From assembly GCA_028456385.1 (NCBI GenBank), contig JALNQF010000091.1:1-64000 (forward strand): DNA of 64,000 nucleotides, written 5' to 3'. The DNA is from Ophiosphaerella korrae. Lineage: Eukaryota > Ascomycota > Dothideomycetes > Pleosporales > Phaeosphaeriaceae. Below, piece after piece: positions 58,756 through 64,000 of this stretch. Under the pieces are notes generated by a model. That model was not told the DNA's origin. It did not search any database and worked only from the letters and a program-made list of their open reading frames with translations. Position 1 is the stretch's first letter, and each line of letters begins with the position of its first letter. A program made the translations under genes and the position numbers.

Positions 58756-59860
58756 CGAAGCGTAAGTAGCGCATAGTCTAAGCTAATATAATAGTAGAAA
58801 GTTTAACTAAGAAAGTAGCTAAGATACTTCTAAGTAGTTATAAATTAGATAATACTATATAGAAAGTAATTAGAGATTATATAAATAACCTAATGTTAGA
58901 GAAAAAAGATATAAAACTAGTAATCGACGCTTTAGAGACGTAGAACAAAGAACTACAAGATTATTTAAAGTAGAATAAAGTATAAATTAAGGCTATTATT
59001 AAAGGCTAAAACTAGATAGAACTAATTACCTAGAGACTAGAGATAAGTGCGACGAAGAAACTACCTAAGATACCCGTACTTAAGAAGTTTAATAGAACAA
59101 GGGAAAAATTAAGACCCTTTATAGTATTAGTATAACTCTAAAAAGATATACAAGTACTATACTTGAATATAGAAGAGAAGAAGGTAATATATATTAGAAT
59201 ACACTTTAAAGAAGATGCGATAAGATAGTTTAAACCTTACTAGATAAACTATACAATATACGCTCTAATAACGTAGAAAGATAAAACTAGAGCTATCTTT
59301 AGATGTTATAAATACTTTACTAAATAAATAAGAGTAGTATTTAGAGATATAGATATTACCTAATAAGCTAAAGAAAAGCTTAAAAGGCTTATATAAAGCA
59401 AGAGTATTTTAGAGTATATATTATAATTTAAATAACTATTACAAAATATAGAATAGAATAAAGTATCCTTAATATTATAATTTAAACAAAGATTAAATAC
59501 AAAAATCTAATATAGGATAATTTATATAGAGAAACTAAGGACGCTAGAAGCTATAAAATAATAGGTAATATAAATTAACAATAATCTCTAGGAATAGAAG
59601 AAAAACAAGTATAGAAGCTAACTTAGAAACTAGGACGTTAGAGACCCTATAATCCTTAACGCTTATAAAGATAGGAAAAAGAGGAAGAATAAAGACTTTA
59701 CGTACTTTACCTATAGTAAGAAAGGCTACTACGTAAAAGACTACTAATTACAAAAGAAGGATATAGTATATTATAAATATAAGAAACTAGGATACTTTAT
59801 AAAAGACTATAGAATTAAAGACCCTAAGAAAGATAAAGAAGCCTAGTTAAAGATAACTAA
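58756..59860 (+). pseudogene. D gag remnant with two zinc knuckles
   Basis: Gag of D resumes after element C. It parallels C up to about 59660 (capsid block about 59075-59120). It then has two CX2CX4HX4C zinc knuckles at 59703-59744 and 59769-59810. Their cysteine and histidine codons now all read TAT or TAC (YFTYSKKGYYVKDY; YYKYKKLGYFIKDY). Conversion of these residues to tyrosine is what G-to-A in TGC/TGT and C-to-T in CAC would give. Gag would bind and package the element RNA. Confidence 0.75.
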
Positions 59861-62800
59861 AGGTAAAAAAGAAGCACTAAAAGTATAAGCTAAACCTTAA
59901 GAGAAAGTAGCTAGGAGTAAGGAATTATAGTACGTAATACTCTACTAGACCTTTTATTACAAAGACAACTACTATATATATTATTCTAGTAAGGAAAGAG
60001 TAAGATAGTTCCTATAGAAAAATAGAGTAGTAGTAATAAAAGAAATAATAAAAGTATAGCTAGAAGAAATACTATATATAATAGACCTACTAATAGAAGA
60101 CTTAGAAGGAGAGAAACCCTAGATTCTATTAATCCCTACTAAAGAACTAGTAGAAGATAAGAAGACTACTATAGTTACTTCTAAAGAACTATAGAGTAAT
60201 AAAAAAGAAATTAATATAAGAGGTATAGAGTAGACCTAGTTAGATATATATAGTTATAATAGCTACACTATAATAGATATAGTAGAATAAAATAAAGAAT
60301 AGAAATTTATTTAGAAATACTTACTAGTTATAAGTATAGAGGAAGCGTATAAAGACTAGAAAATACGTAATCCTAAAGTAATAAAGTTTATAGTATTCTA
60401 ATAATAGATAAAGTAATATACTATTATAGTAAGAAGAATACCTACGTAAAAAGAATAGTAAAACTTTATAAAAAGAATATAATAGATTAATTAAGCTTAT
60501 ATACTAAGTATACTAGTAGTATACTATATTTTAGTAAAAAAGAGACCTAGTATAGATAGGTACTAGAAAGGAGATAACAAGAAGATAAATCTAGAACATC
60601 TAGTATACTTTAAAATTTTATAATTATTATACCTAAATATAAATTACTTTATATATAGAGAACCTAAAGTAAAAAACTATATATAGCTAGTAAGAAGAAA
60701 AAGATATAACTACGTAAAAGTAATTTAAACTATAGATATTAAAAGATAAGAAACTATAAAAATACCTAAAGATAGATATATAGCGATAAGACCTAGAAAA
60801 TAGCTATCTAGAGAAAATATACTAGGAAAACTATAGTATAAGTATTTAAATAACAAATACCTAAAATACAAAGATTCTAAAGAATAAGTAAGGCTATAAC
60901 TTTAATAAAGTAGATAATTTATAAAATAGCTAAAGTAAGAATAGCTAGAAAGTATAAAAAGCCTATATATTATATAAATAATTATATTCTAAGAGAAAAA
61001 AGTATAAGTTATAATTAATAGTAGAGCTATAAAAAACTTTATATTTAAAAAGTTTATAGAAAACTAAAGAATATATTATATAACTAAAAAGTATCCTTAA
61101 TAGTTAGGTATAATTAAAGGTAAACTATTCTAAGAACTAATAAAGTTCGAGATAATACTTTCTATATTAAAGCTACAAAAGCTAGAGATTAAGAATATAG
61201 TTATAGATATAACAATAATTAATAATTAGTAAGATATAATCCTAAGAATACTATAGTTATAAATAACGAACCTAAAAATTAATTAGAGAATAAGAACAAT
61301 TAGCTACTCTAGATAAGAGATATTAAAAGCTAATATAAGCACCTATAAAGTAAAATTCCTAGATAAATATAAAAAATAAGAAATATAACTTATTAAAACT
61401 AAAAATTACGTTCTAAAATATTAGCTAAAGGACTTAGTAATAGACCTAGAAGAAAAGAAAGATATAAGATAGAGCCTAGTTTACTAAAAAACTAAAGAAG
61501 AATCTAAGATTAAATAAGTATTTATTAAAAACGCGATAAAGAATAAATAGATAAAAAACTCCTAATCTTTAGTAGTATATAAACTTATGTTTATAGATAA
61601 GAAAGAGATAAATAATAAAAGACTTTATATAGATTTTAAAAAAATAAACGTAATTATAAGTAAGAACTAATAACTCTTACTACCTATAGATAATATATAA
61701 GATAATCTATAAAGAGTAAAGATCTTTATAAAGCTAGATATTTAGAACGCTTACTATTAGATAAGAATTAAAAAAAGTAATAAATAGAAAATAGCGCTCT
61801 AAATATAGTATAAACTATTTAAATATATAGTTATACTCTAAAGATTAATAAATATAGTAGTAGTATTCTAAAAAAGAATTAATATAGTTCTAAGAGAATA
61901 CCTAGACGTATTTATATTTATATACTAAAATAATATTATTATATTTTTAGAATTAGAAGAAGAATATATATAATATATATATAAAGTACTAGAAAGAAAA
62001 GTAGAAAAATAACTATTTCTTAAAATAAGAAAGTATATATTCTATATAAAAGAAAAAGACTTCTTTAGATTTATTATTAAACTTAGAAAAATTAAGATTA
62101 ACTTAAGCAAAATTAAATTAATTAAAGAATAGCTATTACTAAAAACTCTATAAAAAGTATAATAGTTTTATAAGCTAGTAAACTTTTCTAGAAAGTTAAT
62201 AGTAGAATAGTCTAAGTATATAGAACTATTAACTCGACTTATAAGAAAAGACACACTATTTAAGTAGATAAACGAATATAATAAAGTATTAAACTAGATT
62301 AAAAAGTAGTATATAGAAAACTTAGTTATTAGAATATATAACTTAAAGCTTCTAGTAATTATAAAAATAGACGTATCTAACTTAGTCTATAAAATAGTAC
62401 TAATACAAGAGGATCTAAAAACTAAGTAAGAATACTTAGTAAAATACTTTTCTAAGAAAATAAATATAGTAGAGCTTAACTACCTACTATATAATAAAGA
62501 AATACTAGTAATTTATAAAGTATTTAAGTAATAAAGAGTAAACTTATAAAGAGTAAAGTATAAAATAAAGGTTTATATAGACTATAAGAATCTTATAAGA
62601 TTTATAATAAATAAAGAACTAATATAATACTATATAAGATAGTACGAATTTGTATTAATATTTAAATTTAAAGTTATATATATAAAAGAAAAAGATAACT
62701 AGTTAGTAGATACTTTAAGTAAAAGACTAGATTTATAAAAAGAAGTAAATACTACTAGTATAGTTCTAGTTAAGAATAAAGAAGAATATTTAGTTTTAAA

Positions 62801-64000
62801 TATACCTAAGATAGCTATAATACTTAAAAGAAAGAGGATTAAGCTAGATAAATAGACTTAAAAGGAAATAGTAAAAGCTTCTAAAGAAATAAAAAAACTA
62901 GAGATCTAAGAAAGACTTATAAAGGCCTATAAAAGAATATATATTCTAAGTAAATTTTAAAGAAAATTTATATAATAATTCTATAAACTATTAGTATATA
63001 GATACTAAAGAATTAAGAAAATACTAAGTAAGCTTTTAAAAGATTATTATATACTAAAAGTAAAATAACTAGTAATAGAAGTACTATAAGACTATATAAA
63101 ATATTAAAGAAATAAGTATAGTAAGTATATACTATATAGAATTTTATAACTAGTTAAAGTACTAAAGTATTTTTTAAGAGTTATTACAATAGACTTTATT
63201 ATAAAGTTACCTAAATTAAATAACTTAATATTAAGAGTTAAATATAATAGAATCTTAATAATAGTAGATAAAATTATAAAGTTTTATACTTTAGACTATA
63301 TAAAAAGAAAAGTAGAATAGAAGTTACTATATACTAGGTCTTAGAAACTATAATTAGCTAGTATTATATTCTAGATATAAGGTTTATATTAAAACTGTAA
63401 AGAATAATTATTGTATTATTAGGAATAAAATATTAATTATTAATTATATATTATTAATAGATTAATAGATAATTAGAATAAATAAATTAAATAGTAGAGT
63501 AGTACTTAAGATACTATCTTAACTATAATTAGAATAATTAGGTATAGTTATTACTTATAGTATAGCTAGTATACAATAGTATAAAGAATATAGTAATAAG
63601 AGTATTACTTTTCTATATAAACTATAGATTTAATCCTAATTTATAGTAGATACTAAGAAATATAGAATCCTAGACTCTAAGAAAAGAAAATTTTATATAT
63701 AGATTAAAAGAAATATATAATTAGTTATAATAAAACGTAGAGTTCTTATAAGATTATATAGTAAAGTACTATAATAAAAAATACTAAGAGAGACCTTAAT
63801 TTAAAGAAGAAGAAAAAGTAGAGTTAATATAAAGAAATATTAAAAGTAAATAATCTAGTTTAAAACTAAACTACGTAAAAATAAAACTATATAAAATTAA
63901 GAAGAAAGTTATACAAGTTATATTTAGACTAAAACTACTAAGTAAAATAAGAATACTCCTAACTTTCTTAATAGTACTACTAGAAAAAGTACTATAAAAA
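59861..64000 (+). pseudogene. D pol remnant, truncated by window end
   Basis: This is plus-strand pol colinear with element C (53430-57400): protease/linker to about 61400, RT about 61570-62130, RNase H about 62330-62720, integrase about 62900-63640, and the start of the C-terminal region at the window edge. The RT active-site region near 61921-61950 reads FIYQNN-like with a stop inside. It is more degraded than C: almost every CA and TG has gone and AT runs dominate. Confidence 0.7.

Larger units (their letters stand above)
51581..64000 (+). mobile_element. Chromovirus D, runs past the window end
   Basis: This plus-strand copy has its 5' LTR at 51581-52022, leader 52023-52054, then an insertion (element C), then its own gag-pol from 58761 to the window edge. 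The leader reads AGAGAAGCAAAG before C and CGAAGCGTAAG after it, rejoining the uninterrupted form AGAAGCGAAGCGTAAG seen in copy Q (about 32755-32780, minus). It interrupts the pogo remnant. D is more heavily mutated than C. Confidence 0.85.

Overview
The window looks like a piece of filamentous ascomycete (Pezizomycotina) chromosome. About 50 kb of it is AT-rich, repeat-derived heterochromatin surrounding a roughly 7 kb island of ordinary composition (about 44.0-51.0 kb). The AT-rich DNA has the signature of repeat-induced point mutation (RIP). CpA and TpG are nearly absent (the first 240 bases contain neither), TpA is everywhere, CpG partly survives, and recognisable retrotransposon reading frames are broken by TAA/TAG codons that come from CAA, CAG or TGG. 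No bacterial-type gene, CRISPR array, rRNA or tRNA was seen.

Left block (1-43 kb). Most of it is one family of Ty3/gypsy chromovirus (LTR about 390-457 bp, internal region about 6.15 kb, gag with paired zinc knuckles, pol, chromodomain), present many times and nested. The best-supported stack is four deep on the minus strand. Element N (5' LTR split at 3665/24372) holds P0 (3666-24366, target duplication AGTAG). P0 holds a Ty1/copia element F (7029-20736, ATATA). F holds M1 (13049-20080, TTGTT). Another intact-length copy, Q, lies at 26194-33199 (TATCT). Two other gypsy lineages occur: a fragment G3 (24763-26193, minus) and a long plus-strand element G2 (about 33.2-43.0 kb). G2 has taken up a 473 bp inverted-repeat element (also at 64-537) and a solo chromovirus LTR (41893-42334, TAGAG). 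G2's right-hand terminal repeat carries a 36 bp tandem array.

Island (about 43.7-51.4 kb). It opens with 12/24 bp minisatellites inside a 244-codon reading frame, followed by low-complexity DNA. The one convincing host gene is on the minus strand (46882-45574, two exons, 409 aa). It encodes a cysteine-containing secreted protein of a fungal family of unknown function. To its right lie a short coding remnant, the 3' part of a Tad-like LINE (RNase H and C-terminal region; all stops seen are TAG), and the C-terminal end of a pogo/Fot-like transposase. RIP intensity rises inside the minisatellite at the left edge and inside the transposase at the right edge.

Right block (51.6-64 kb). A plus-strand chromovirus D starts at 51581 and runs off the window. 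A second copy, C (52055-58755), is inserted just downstream of D's 5' LTR, with target duplication CGAAG; one copy of that duplication is itself mutated to CAAAG. C lacks the zinc-knuckle segment that D keeps.

No retroelement here looks able to make protein. The functional content is probably limited to the secreted-protein gene and whatever regulatory sequence lies in the island. Family names come from motif reading and memory, not from database searches.
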